64,000 nucleotides of DNA from Episyrphus balteatus (Eukaryota > Arthropoda > Insecta > Diptera > Syrphidae): the NCBI RefSeq assembly GCF_945859705.1, contig NC_079138.1:5952001-6016000 (forward strand), in the 5' to 3' direction. Positions 25,731 through 36,696 of this stretch are shown piece by piece. The notes below the pieces were generated by a model, which saw only the letters and a list, made by a program, of their open reading frames with translations, did not search any database and was not told the DNA's origin. The position numbers and the translations under genes were made by a program. Numbering within the stretch: the stretch's first letter is position 1; each line of letters begins with the position of its first letter.

Positions 25731-28004
25731 TTTTTACTTACTTTTTTCCCAAATTTTGACTTTGATTTTGATTTAAAAATTAGAATTAACAATTAAGTGT
25801 AAAATTCTGGCTTTTAAACAAAGTAACATTCATAAATGTAAGTGTTGCCATATTTTTTTTATTTTTACTATTTTAAACCGCCTGAATTATCGTTCTCTTG
25901 CCGGGTGCTCTTTATTAATACTTCAAATTTGAACAAATTTTAATAATTTTAAAATTAAAAAATTATGAAAATTTTTCCAGACCCCCATATAATAAAATCT
26001 CAATTTCCCGTAATAAAAGCATTTCTTAGTATGTACCTGTACTGGCAGATTTTACATCTGCGATGTTAGTTAAGAAACTTTATAAAACAAAAAAAAAAGG
26101 TGCAATTTTGTTTACCAGTGTTATTATTACGAACGGATCTTGTGATTGTATTTTCTTTTCGAGATTCGTATAAGATTTCCGATACGAATGGAATTTATGA
26201 TAAGGTCGAAAATTTTCAAACTCAAAATAACAATTCGAAACATTTGGGTTATGGATTGAATTTTTGTTGTTACTTTCTCCTAATTCATTCATTTATTTGT
26301 TGTTATCGTTGTTTGATTTTTTTTTAGTATGTTTGTATCAAATTCATAGCATGCCAGTTTAATTTCAGAATCAATGTATGTTGTTAAGTCACGTAGGTAT
26401 ATTGCAAAAAAACAACAACGTTGCATATATCTTCGACGAAATAGTCAACGTACTTTTATGTGTTTGATTATTCAGGGCACGGATATGTGATTTTTGACTA
26501 ACTTAGTTTTAATATAATTTGTTTTCTTTAGATTTTTTTTTATTACCTTTGCACTGACATTTATCATTGACAATTTGAAGCTGTAAGGTTTTTTTTTTTT
26601 TTGTCTTACTCATAAATGATTCAATAAAGGGCGAACTTGTCATTTCGATATAGGTCGTGGCGATATTTTTGGTTAAAGTTGATTACTTTTGATGCACTCT
26701 GAAAGCGTATATCTGGGTATGAAATTTTTTAAGAAGCCTTGAAAAGTAGAAAGTAGGTATTATTGTTGTTTGAGAGATTAATAGATAGGTTAAAAATAAA
26801 AATAAGGTACTTTAAATTGATTTTGTTTATTAACTAAATGTCACAAGTAATTTATGCTTCGATTTTTTTTTTTTTGTCAAATCTGTTAAATTTTCTTCGT
26901 ACTGGTAAAATCTTGACAACTATCATTATGAATATAGTTTTTTGTTTACCTTTATTTTTTATATACTCTACTCAGCCATGAAAATTGAAAATAATAATAA
27001 AAAAAAAAAAAGTCAATGATTTTCTACTGCTGTGCGTAAGCGTACCTTGCGGCTAAGTTCCAACTCTAGTTGACTTACAACATTTTTCTGTTAAATTGTG
27101 TGTGCGTTTTTATTTTCATTCATTGAGACAAGCTTTATCTATTACTCCGATGACCGAGATATTGAACTTAAAGAGGATTGGCGATGACGACTCTTAAGAA
27201 TTAACTAGATATTGGATAAACCAAAATAAAAAAAAAAAAAAAAACTGGTGGTTTACCTCAGTGCTGTATAAGCCTTTTAAAGCTTTACATCTTATGTATT
27301 GGAATTCATAGTCAGATATTGTTGTTGCAATGTAAACAAGCAAAAAACAAAATAAGATTGAATGAAAAATTATGTCAAGAAGCAAGTTCGCTATCATGCA
27401 AAACAAGTATATTCAGGCTTTGGATCTTAAATTTAACTAAAAAATTGTTTTTTATTTGGTTTAGAGTTGAGGTAGTATTTTTTGTTCACATTAAAGAATG
27501 GTTATAACTTAGTTTCTAATGAGAAATTTTCGAAAAAAAAAATAATTACATTCACAATTTTCTTCCACTTTTGAAACAAAAAAAAAAAAAAAAAAACAAA
27601 GAAATTGGAGTGTCCTGCATCTCTATTAAGGTTGTCAATTAACAATTGCTTATTGATAAAAAATAAAATTGGAATAAGTCACTCTTAAAAATACGACCAA
27701 ATCTATTTAAGGTTTAAACTTTATTTGATAGCGAAATTGCAGTAAATATACTTTTTTATTGCTCCTTCGGTGATTTCATAAAAGAAATACAATTAAATCG
27801 TTATAAGAAAATTACTATGTAAGTTTTTCTTTCTTAATCATGGGCACATTTAATACTTGAATTCATAAAAGTTTTGATCATTTAAAATGATGAGGGTCAT
27901 TACAAGTTGTTTATTAATAAATATTACTTTAGGAACTTAATAAATTGAAATTGGGGTTAGTTCCAGGACAACAGCATGTGTTTTTAACCTTTGAAGCTAT
28001 GACA
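24432..28004. other. AT-rich non-coding DNA
   Basis: After the hAT-like remnant ends near 25730 there is a fragment of the CACTGGTTAAC family at about 26095-26117. Nothing else recognisable; open frames near 25039-25414 and 26080-26327 overlap on opposite strands without family features. Confidence 0.4.
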
Positions 28005-28524
28005 ATTGAATCATTTATTTGCAAAACATGATAAGTCCACTTTTTTTCAAAATTCGTTTTTTTGACTAAATTTGTACTCCAGGGTTAACCACGTCTGTCT
28101 TTAAAATATGAAGTATCTACTCTATCTATATCCGATTTTACAGCTACGCGAAATATTTTTTTAGTATCAAAAACAAAGCTACTTTAAAGTTAAATAAGCA
28201 GTCCGGACATTTTATTTTATTCTCAAATACAATTGTTTGATAGACTGGGGCTAAAAGCAAAATTGCATATCCATTTAAAAACTAATTTCACATCCGTTTA
28301 TTTTCAAAGTATGATAAGTCCAAAAGCGTTTTTATTTTTTATCTTTTGAGCTATCGCTCCAAAAATTAAAAACGAAACGGTATTTTGTAGCTAGGCAAGA
28401 GTTCTACAGAATATATTTTTTATAAATTTTTCTACGCATATCAAAAGAAAATAGAACGTTTTTTTCTTCTCCTGAAAAATTTAAAATCATGGACTTATCA
28501 TGTTTTGCAAATAAATGATTCAAT
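28005..28524. repeat. 520-bp element bounded by a perfect 35-bp inverted repeat
   Basis: ATTGAATCATTTATTTGC... at 28005-28039 is repeated inverted and exact at 28490-28524. The interior has a third partial GATAAGTCCA motif near 28312. A direct flanking duplication could not be fixed. It is likely a small foldback element. Confidence 0.75.
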
Positions 28525-29804
28525 TTCACTTGCTTTGTTATTTTTTTTTTTTACAACTAAAATTGTGGATTATTGTCCAAACTTTCAACCAATTAGTTAT
28601 GGAGTTTTTTCTTAAAGTAAATCTATGCGCCAGGATGAGTTATTTTATAAAAATTTTAGTAAATAAAAGTGTAGAAACTTCGAAATTCAGGAACCATCTT
28701 TAAACTGCATTTTCACTTTCGGAATTCTCGATATATTTAATTTTTTAAAGCTATCGACAAATATGGATATAATAAAGTAACCTTATTTATTTATGACTGT
28801 GAATTAAATCTGGTAGTTCTGGTTTTATAAAAAATATATTACATCTAAAAATTTTCCGACAAAATTGTCAAAAATACATACAAAAAATTTTTGAAAAATA
28901 CCTGAATTTTTCAGTCTTGGGTGATTAAGACCTGAAGGGAATGTTTTTAATAAAAAATTTATCTATCACGACATTTAAGCTAATACAAAATTTTCAATAA
29001 TTTGATCTCGAAATCGTGTCTGTGAGGTTTTTCGAATTTCGAAAATTTGGTCGAAATCGAGTACCTGCTTACTTAAATGTTTTTTTTTTTTTTCAAATAC
29101 GGTTTTAGTAACCATTGGGGTCTTCATCTTCATTTAATTGAAAAATATGATGCAACTTCAATTTCAATCTTCTGTTAAAAATAGTGGTTCTAAAATAGTA
29201 ACTAATAAAATATTATAATACATTTTAACTCACGCTCTAAGATTTGAACAAATCACTATTGGTGGTAATAATATTAAAGTTCGGACACTATTTTTTTTTT
29301 TAATTGCAACAATAAACAAAAAACATATACAGAAGAAAAACAGCTTCCAGCAATAATAAAGTAAACAATATCACTATAACTAAATAGTCGTGATATTGCT
29401 ATCAATTTGTTTATGTCTAAGAAAGAAACAGCTTAAAAATTCCATGGAAAAATAAATATTATATGCTGCTATTATTCGTCTTGAATTTTGTCTAAAATGT
29501 TTTTTTTTTTTTTTTTTTATTTGTCAATAACAATAAGTTGGTATTTAGGTAATTTGACTTAATAAATTATCACAACTTAGTTTTTTTTTTTTTATTTTTA
29601 TAGTAAAATTTTATTTGATAATAGAGTTTATATGTGTATTTTTTTTTTTTTGTGAAGTTGTTAGACCAGTGGAGCAATATTAAGGTGTTAGAAAATGATA
29701 ACCAAGGACGCTGTTGCATCTTATGTTAACTTAAAAATTGTTTTTTTTTTTTGTGTGTCATCACAAAATAGTATTTAGTATAAAATTAATCTTGACTTTT
29801 ATTT
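28525..29804. other. AT-rich non-coding DNA
   Basis: Long T-tracts and no gene signal or transposon end that I can support. Open frames are single and short. Confidence 0.35.
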
Positions 29805-30660
29805 GGGCCAAAATACTTTTTCGATGCCTAATTATGGCAGAAAATATTCAAATACAGACAAATTAATTTCATTTAATTTTTTTAACAGATTATATCAATA
29901 TGTATTTTTCCTTCCAAAAACGGAGGGAAAATTGCAAAAAATAGTTATATTATACAGTTAGAAGCTTCAAATTATGATGATAAACCAGGATGTTTAATCT
30001 AGCCTAAATATTATCAGAAATGCTAAAATAAAAACTGGTAACGCAAAGTAACGCAGTATAATAATCTTAGAACCAACATGTTATCTTACCTGAACAAAGT
30101 TTTTTACTTTCATAAGGTTGATACTACTAGATTTGAAAACAAAATAAAAAAAGCCACGTCACATAATACAACTTAAATACCCTCAAACTAACAAATCTAG
30201 AATGTATTAATAAAATAATTCAATATTTAGATGGTATCCCATTCGGAAGAGTATAGACTCAAGTTTTTTCTTTATTGTACATTGTTTGTTGGCTTTCATT
30301 TATGTAAAAAGTTACAACAAGCCGAACTAAATGAGTTGCTTCATTAAATTAAAGTAGAGTAAATTTATGTTTAATTTCACACATGGTAACGCAGGCTAGC
30401 TAAAATGTTGTTCCTTGAAATATTATGTGAAATATGTAATTACTGGGATTGGAATAAAGTTTAAAACTCGTTACTTTGGTAACAATGTTCAAGTTCAACA
30501 CCCATGTTCATAATACTGATGCTCTAGGACAGCAATATTTTGTATGAAAAACAACTGCGTTACCAAGATAGACCACAATGTTACCGAGATCTACGAACAT
30601 TTCAATCAAAATTGATACTATATTCTATTTTGTTGTGTACGTAAATAGTAGGTATTGTAT
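29805..30660. mobile_element. GGGCCAAAATAC-ended element, copy 3 (right end missing)
   Basis: The left end GGGCCAAAATAC is intact and the body aligns with copies 1 and 2 (TATCAGAAATGCTAA, GGTAACGCAAAGTAACGCAG, GATACTACTAGATTTGAAAACAAAATAAA). The expected right end GTATTTTGGCCC was not found, and similarity fades near 30660, so the copy is truncated or diverged there. Confidence 0.75.
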
Positions 30661-32644
30661 TTATAACTCAATATAGTGAGTATAGTGAAAGGTTTCGAAA
30701 ACTGGAGAAATATAAAAAAGGGAACAAATTTCTGAAAAAAAAAACATAAAATCTATTAGATCAATTATTATTGTCACTGGCTTTTCGGTCTTCTCTCTTC
30801 TATATTTAATAATGGTTTATTCTAAACATAAAATTGCGACAGGGTCGCAAAAGATAAATAAACAATTAACATGCTTTAAAATTATGTGCCTGGGCACATT
30901 ATTATCGTACATACAACATTTTGTTATTGCTGTTGGATATAAAAACGTTTATCGTGTAGTAATTAATTACAATTTTTCGAGGCCTCAATCAATTATCGTA
31001 ACTTTTTTTTTTTTTTTTTTCTTTATTATTTACTCCAACTTATAATACGTTAAGCATTGAAGCATTGTGCGTAAGCGTATGTATAATGCCGCAAAACAAT
31101 CAAAAGTTTTTTTTTATATTATTAATTTTGTCTAGTTTTACTGCTTTTATCCAGATTAATGTTGTTTGTTATTGGGCTGCATGAGCGGCTGAAATCAAAA
31201 GAATCTCTTATTTAACTGGCAGTACATCGATTTCAAACGCGAATTGTAATGTTCTAAGTGGTTAACAAAAATATTACTTTCTAGGGCGCGCGTCAAAAGA
31301 AATTGATGTTTTACTCAGTTTACTTTAATTTTCATAATCTCTAGTTGGTCCTATTGTGAAAACTGAGTTCTCACAGGGAATTTTGTACATGATAGTAGCA
31401 ACTAAGTTGGTCTTGTCCTATTTTATTCATGACTTCAATTTTTATCTTGAGATATTCTTTATACATTCTGGTTAAACTTTGGGTCTTTAGGGACCTTACA
31501 TGCCACGTGCAGACCAAAATTTTGTGTGCTTATTTTGTTTGCAGGTTTTTTCATTAGTAAATCTGTCCGTTAACACGGCTTTATGTGGTTCCAAAATTTC
31601 CTTTTAGACCAGGTCCTTTAATAATTATAAGTTCAAGTCACTTCATTGGCCTTAACTTTGAATTTTTATCTTTATTTTAGCAAAAAAATTATACATGTTT
31701 TGTCATTACAAAATGGCTGAATTGCATAATTTACATAGATATGGTTCTATCCTACCTTACTAATGTTAATTTATATACATTTTTTAAAGTGAAAAATTGA
31801 TTTAATTATAGTCGAAGGAAAATTTACCAATAAAAACCTTCATTCAAATGTTAACTTTGGTTAGAATATGTTGTAGAAGCTGTAAAAGATTTTCACTAAA
31901 TAGTTTATCTTGACTAAAATTGTACCAACGTGGATTTTACCCTAGAAATTTAATTTCAATCAGAAAGACCCTTGAAAATTTTCTATGAGGCTTGAAAGTT
32001 TTTCAAAATAGCAGACTCAGAATACATTTTTTTTTAATATTCGTTGAAATTCTTAAAATTTTGACTATTTGGCCTTAAATAAGCTATTTCAACTATAAAA
32101 TTGAACCAAATAGTTAGAATTGTTAGAAATTCGACAGATATTAAAAATAAAATAGATATTTAATGCGCATAATTTGGATTGAATTTTTCTTCAAATCAGA
32201 GTTTTTTTTTTATTTGCAATACATTTTGTTTTTTTAATGCAAAATATTTTTATTTGCAATACAAATTTTATTTTCAATGTAAATATTTTTCAGTTCTTTT
32301 AATTTGTTTACAGTTTATCTGTGTTAAAAATCGTAACTATTTCATTAAAACTAACAATTATATATTTTTTGCTTTCTAACGGGAATATCCCAACAATTGG
32401 TATATGATAGAATGTTTCGGATTCGACCTCAGAATACTTAAAACCTTTAGAAAAGTATAATTCTGCTATAGAAAAAAAAAAAACTTAAATTTGGTTGACA
32501 AGTGCAATTGGGGTTGAAGTAAATAAATTGATAAAGAAGTTAGACAGGAAATAGAATAAATCTCATCCATAACAGTTTTTAATCATTTTAATTTTTTTTG
32601 TAATTTTAATTTTGCAATTTCTTTTTTTTTTTTTTTATTTTTAG
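30661..32644. other. Non-coding DNA immediately upstream of the first visible Mitf exon
   Basis: Presumed Mitf intron. It includes the partial CACTGGTTAAC-family right arm at about 32385-32504 and ends in the poly-T acceptor of the exon at 32645. No further Mitf exon could be recognised. Confidence 0.5.
32385..32504. mobile_element. CACTGGTTAAC-family MITE, solo right arm
   Basis: Shares GGATTCGACCTCAG, AAAACCTTTAGAAAAGTATA and GGTTGACAAGTG with the right arm of 17782-18413 and 62881-63617. The left arm is absent. It lies 140 bp upstream of the Mitf bHLH exon. Confidence 0.65.
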
Positions 32645-32825
32645 GCGGATGACATTTTCTTGGACGATATATTACAATACGACTCGAGTGCTTTGCATGA
32701 TTCTTTTAAATTTGATAGTAATTATTCGTCTGATTTATCAATTAAACAAGAACCACAATCATTAACCGATGCGGAGATGCATGCATTGGCTAAAGACCGA
32801 CAAAAGAAAGATAATCACAACATGA
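32645..32825 (+). CDS. Mitf: Mitf coding exon: acidic region and first half of basic region
   Basis: The acceptor is the TTTTTAG ending at 32644. The reading starts ADDIFLDDILQYDSS, contains SLSIKQEPQS-like acidic and SUMO-site sequence, and ends in LAKDRQKKDNHNM with one base (A) left over before GTAAGT. KDRQKKDNHN is the hallmark entry to the MiT basic region. No usable ATG opens this exon, so it is internal. Confidence 0.95.
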
Positions 32826-35800
32826 GTAAGTTTTTATTGCTTTTTTTCTTTTTTCATTTCATTTTATTTGAGTTTTTATTTGTAGTCGAAAGACGGCGCC
32901 GATTTAATATAAATGATCGAATAAAAGAGCTAGGAACACTCTTGCCAAAAACAAATGATCCATATTATGAAGTTGTACGTGATATACGACCAAATAAGGG
33001 CACAATACTTAAATCATCAGTTGATTATATCAAATGTTTGAAACATGAAGTTAATCGCTTAAAACAAAACGAATACCGTCAAAGACAAATGGAGGTTCAA
33101 AATCGACGTTTAATTAATAGAATTAAGGTAAGTTAATTGAAATTAAAAAGATGTCGTTGATGTAATGCAATCAGATTTTTGAAATAAATTTGAATTAAAT
33201 GTATGTGTTCTCTCTTGTCAGGAACTTGAATTGCAAGCTAAATCACATGGTCTACCTCTGTCGGAATTCAACTTAACATCAGTTTCTGCACCAACACCTA
33301 CATCGTATCTCAAATGCTCAAGTCCCACATCACATAGTCACCATGCGACACCGCTGATAGCTGATATTGTAGATAAGGTAAGCCTTGTTTTTTTTTTTTT
33401 TTTAGTACGGCACAGATTATCCTGCTCACACAATTCGGTGATTAGTGGAAAAAATTATTTAAAAAAAAATTGAGACCATAATCTGTCATTAAGACGACTG
33501 CTGCCTTCGGTAAGGGACGCGATATAACGTCTCTACATATCAAAGCTATTCAGCCATTGAATTTATAACTTTAATCAAGCAATAAAACCAAAATACCTAC
33601 TCACTAGAGCCCCTGATTCACCTAGCAGCTCCGTGAAGCCTAAACCGCGACCTCAAATTTTTTTTGGATAAATTCAAAAAAATTGAAAATCACATAAAAT
33701 GTTCAAAAACTAATCGTTTGTTTACCCTTTGCTTAGGAGATATTCAAAAAACAAATTTTTATTACAACCCTCACATAAAATATCATTTTTTTCTAAATCC
33801 CCCAAAAATTACCTTTTTATCAAAAGTTGAAATTTCTGTCGTTTCATTATTCTTTATTTCTTTACGTTAGCCAAAATATCGTCGTATCTCCACCCTACGC
33901 GTAGGAAAAACAAATTTTCTACTGAAAGATTCTGGGTCCCATAAAATCCTCAAAAAAAGTTTTGCAAAAATTTTAGGACTAAATCGTATTCAAAAAAACA
34001 TAAACTCTTCATATGAAATAGACACAGTAACCCAAAAAATTAAAGGAAAAAAACAAATTCATGATTTTTTATAAACTGTATCTCAATGAAAAACGATAGA
34101 AATTTTAATTTTTGAAAAAAAGTACTTAATTTTTGAGAAAAAAAAGTAATTTTTGGGTATTTTAAAGTTTTCAGTGAGTACACTGTGGTGTATGCGTAAC
34201 TTTTGTTGGGAATTTTCAGTACAAAATTTATTTTTTGAAAGCTTCTTAGCGTAGGGTAGACAAACAATGAATTCTTGTTTGTATCAATTTCTTGAGGACA
34301 AACGATGGCCGTTTGAATTTTTGTAACAAGAATAGTTTTTGGGGATTTAGAAAAAAAATTCTATAACAAATTGTTTTTTGAATTTATCCTAAACATAATG
34401 TGTTAAACGATAATATCACCGGCACACAAAATAAAAAAGGGTCATGTACCAGGAACCAGACCTATCTTTCTATGTGTTTTTAGCCACGCTGAATCCGAAT
34501 TTCAAGTCCGTTTGGCCCGGTCACTCTCCACTTTTGAGCTGTGACTGCATTTTGCTTGGATTTTTATGACTTTTTTGCATTTTTCTCAAAACTGAAGGGT
34601 GTTCGGGCAAAACGGACTTGAAATTCGAATTCAGCGGGTCCAAAAATATATAGAAAGATAGGTCTGGTTCCTGGTACATGACATTTTTTTTATTTTGTGT
34701 GCCGGTGTATTTGATATGTATATAGAACTCGAAGAGGGCAAACGATTGTAATTGGCATTAAACATCTATTTCTAAGCGTTTTAGACGATTTTTAATTTTT
34801 CTGACTTTCTATAAAAAGAAAAAAGAATGTGCTCTAAATTTTGTTTCAATGAAAATTTTGGGTGGACAAAAGATGGATAGACCAATCAGACTAATTTGGT
34901 TCAATGGCTGTTATGCTCTAAAGACTGCTATTTCTTCTTAGCCATCCAACATGATTGTTTATCAAGAAGAAGCTTATAAAAGAATTTGTGTCGCTTATTT
35001 TGTTTTGTATTTTATTTTCTATGGTATTCACTTCAGAATTGAATAAAATAAAATGCACGACTGGGTCGCACGTACTTGCTCTTGTAGTTCAAAGTATCTT
35101 TATGTGGAGAAAAAAAAAAATAAAAACAAAAAAAAAAAAAAAAACGAAAGTTAAAAAAATTCAATTTTTAAAATATTTTTTGAAAAACTTTTTTTTTAAT
35201 TTTTTTTACATTTTACACTTCAATACCTATGATGTCTGTAAATTTTGAATAAAATTGACTTATGCTTTGATGAAATATATGAACTTATAAAACATGTCAA
35301 TTTTTGAAAAACGGCAACGCCATATTTCCGTTCTCCGCATTTTTTGAGAAAAACTAAAAAACGCAGTTTTGTAAGAATCAATAAGTCTATTACGTAAACC
35401 AAATTTAATCAAAATCGTTAGAGCCGTTTTCGAGAAAGTTGCAATACCTCGAAAACGTTATATGGGAGATATGCGTTAAAAAAGAGATATTGAAAAACTA
35501 AAAAAAAAACGGACCTAGGGTATTACGCAAAAATCATCTGTACCAAGTTTCAAGTAAATCCATCCATCCGTTTAGGCCCTAGCTCGATGTACAGATGGAC
35601 GCACAGACGCACAGACCGACGGACGGCATGACGAAAACCACTTTTTTGATCTTCTCCATCATCGTAATGTTGGTTTTGATTAAAACCTCAAATTTTTTTT
35701 CTACACGAAACCAATATTTGCCCTATAGAGCAAGTAAAAACGTATCTCTGTTCACAATGTCGTTATTCGTATGTTTTGTTTCTGGTACTGAAGAAGTACC

Positions 35801-36696
35801 AAAACATATAAAATACACCTTTAGTAACGAAAGTAACGGTTAACGTAGCATTTCAATTTTACTTCTACAAGCCTAATTTTCAGAGATGTATCTATCCTCT
35901 TCGAAATTGTTTATTAATAATTTCTCTTTTCTTTCTTTCTCTCTTCTGTACTCTCTTTCTCTCCCTTTGTCTCTCTTTCTTTCTCGCCTTCAGGTCGTTA
36001 TTATATTCTAAGTAATAAAACTAAAATTCTTTTTCTTTTTTTTAGATACCCGATGTTGTTTCCGAGGGTAATCTAAGCATAAGTCAGATGGAAGAACTTA
36101 TGGAAGATAAGCATCCTGTTCAAGGTAGTGATCCAATGCTTTCACACCATCTGCTCTCGTCGCCCCACTCGCCAACATTGCAACGTTCGATGTCGAATGG
36201 TAGCAGTGTCTACGCAAATGGAAATGGCAGTAGCTGTCTAAGTGACAGCAGCACATGCTTAAGCACAACACACAACAGTATACTTCAAAATGATGACTTA
36301 TATCATCCGACCAATCATCGTCATCATCATGACCAGCATAGCAACAATAACAATAATAATAATAATCTTAATAATAACAACAATAACAATCATCAGCATT
36401 ATAATCAAAATAATACCAATAACGGTTGTGTTTCGGATTGTCCTGGCAGTGACATATCACCACATTCTCATCATCACCACAATCACCCCTCCCCATCGTC
36501 CTTACAACATCACGGATGCGATCCTTTGCTCTCATCCTCACATCAGCAATCAGTTGATCTCAGTTGTATCAGTGATTCGATATTATCATCAACACATCAT
36601 AATTTATTATCACCCACGCATCGATCAAATATGGATTCGATTTTATCCTCACCGGATACGGATTCTTTGGTAAGTGATATTGATATGGTAGCATGA
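32645..36696 (+). CDS. Mitf: Mitf, bHLH-leucine-zipper transcription factor (3' part, four coding exons)
   Basis: This is the insect member of the MITF/TFEB/TFE3 family, which binds E-box/CLEAR sites as a dimer and drives lysosome, autophagy and V-ATPase genes downstream of TORC1 (family knowledge). The visible CDS joins 32645-32825, 32886-33127, 33222-33377 and 36046-36696, giving 409 aa plus TGA. Order of parts: acidic stretch, SUMO-type IKQEP, basic region (KDRQKKDNHN then IERRRRFNINDR), helix-loop-helix with the insect YYEVVRDIRPNKG loop, leucine zipper (LKHEVNRLKQ onward), then a Ser/His/Asn-rich tail. The splice positions inside the basic region and before ELELQAKSHGL match the vertebrate MITF gene. 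The exon at 32645 starts in phase 0 after a T-rich acceptor, so the protein begins further upstream; no N-terminal exon was found in the window. Identity is very secure; the missing 5' end is the main gap. Confidence 0.96.
32826..32885 (+). other. Mitf: Mitf 60-bp intron, in frame and stop-free
   Basis: GTAAGT...TTTGTAG intron of exactly 20 codons. Because it has no stop in the coding frame, retention would insert about 20 mostly hydrophobic residues (SKFLLLFFFF and so on) between the two halves of the DNA-binding basic region. Splicing is assumed from family homology. Confidence 0.9.
32886..33127 (+). CDS. Mitf: Mitf coding exon: basic region, HLH and zipper start
   Basis: The exon follows TTTGTAG at 32885 and completes the split Ile codon to give IERRRRFNINDRIKELG. 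Glu and Arg residues of this segment are the E-box-contacting positions of bHLH proteins. It continues with helix 2 (GTILKSSVDYIKCLKHEV) and the zipper (NRLKQNEYRQRQMEVQNRRLINRIK), and ends in phase 0 at AAG|GTAAGT. The preceding intron is only 60 bp and has no in-frame stop. Confidence 0.97.
33222..33377 (+). CDS. Mitf: Mitf coding exon: zipper end and linker
   Basis: The acceptor CTTGTCAG ends at 33221. The 52 codons start ELELQAKSHGLPLSEFN, the same phase-0 junction and the same residues that follow the zipper in MITF/TFEB. A Ser/Pro/His-rich linker follows, ending IADIVDK at AAG|GTAAGC. Confidence 0.95.
33660..34940. repeat. CGTTTGTCTACCCT-rich dispersed repeat, copy 2 (interrupted)
   Basis: Related to 1690-2560 through CACTGTGGTGTATGCGTAAC, GTAGGGTAGACAAAC and GGTGGACAAA phrases. 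Split by the 34417-34707 element. Lies wholly in a Mitf intron. Non-coding. Confidence 0.55.
34417..34707. mobile_element. CACCGGCACACAAAATA-ended MITE in Mitf intron
   Basis: Ends CACCGGCACACAAAATAAAA and (inverted) the same, flanked by TAT on both sides (34414-34416, 34708-34710). The arms of about 100 bp include CAGGAACCAGACCTATCTTT and ACTTGAAATTCG and fold on each other. 291 bp with no coding capacity. Confidence 0.85.
35054..35740. mobile_element. GACGGACGG-containing non-autonomous element, copy in Mitf intron
   Basis: Bounded by TGCACGACTGGGTCGCACGT...ACTTGCTC on the left and GAGCAAGTAAAAA on the right; the inner CTTGCTC/GAGCAAG are inverted. It contains a GACGCACAGACCGACGGACGG microsatellite-like core and CATCGTAATGTTG. 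A second copy in opposite orientation lies at 48909-49894 and an end fragment at 14697-14734. I have seen such sequences scattered in fly genomes, but I cannot assign the superfamily. Confidence 0.65.
36046..36696 (+). CDS. Mitf: Mitf terminal coding exon: Ser/His/Asn-rich C-terminal tail
   Basis: The exon starts after a long pyrimidine tract and TTTTTAG (36045) with IPDVVSEGNLSISQMEELMED and ends at TGA 36694-36696. It carries (36340-36430) a run of AAT/AAC codons giving two blocks of seven or eight Asn separated by one Leu, plus His-rich patches. The repeated SILSS motif and DPLLSS near the end resemble the Ser-rich C-terminal block of the MiT family that is phosphorylated in vertebrates (inference). 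Overlapping frames here are translations of the same repeats and are not genes. Confidence 0.95.
   Translation: MPDVVSEGNLSISQMEELMEDKHPVQGSDPMLSHHLLSSPHSPTLQRSMSNGSSVYANGNGSSCLSDSSTCLSTTHNSILQNDDLYHPTNHRHHHDQHSNNNNNNNNLNNNNNNNHQHYNQNNTNNGCVSDCPGSDISPHSHHHHNHPSPSSLQHHGCDPLLSSSHQQSVDLSCISDSILSSTHHNLLSPTHRSNMDSILSSPDTDSLVSDIDMVA

Larger units (their letters stand above)
33378..36045 (+). other. Mitf: Mitf 2.7-kb intron loaded with transposon relics
   Basis: This intron holds three things: about 33660-34940, a copy of a CAAACGATGATTTTTGG-rich repeat also seen at 1690-2560; a 291-bp inverted-repeat element at 34417-34707 inside it; and a further repeat at 35054-35740. A nearly pure pyrimidine tract (CT-rich, about 35920-35995) and the T-rich acceptor lie just before the last exon. 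Confidence 0.8.

Noticed and set aside
36290..36673. A 127-aa ORF overlapping the last Mitf exon in another frame (Ile/Thr-rich)
   Set aside because: It is the frame shadow of the Asn/His codon runs of Mitf; ATCATC-type repeats read as Ile.
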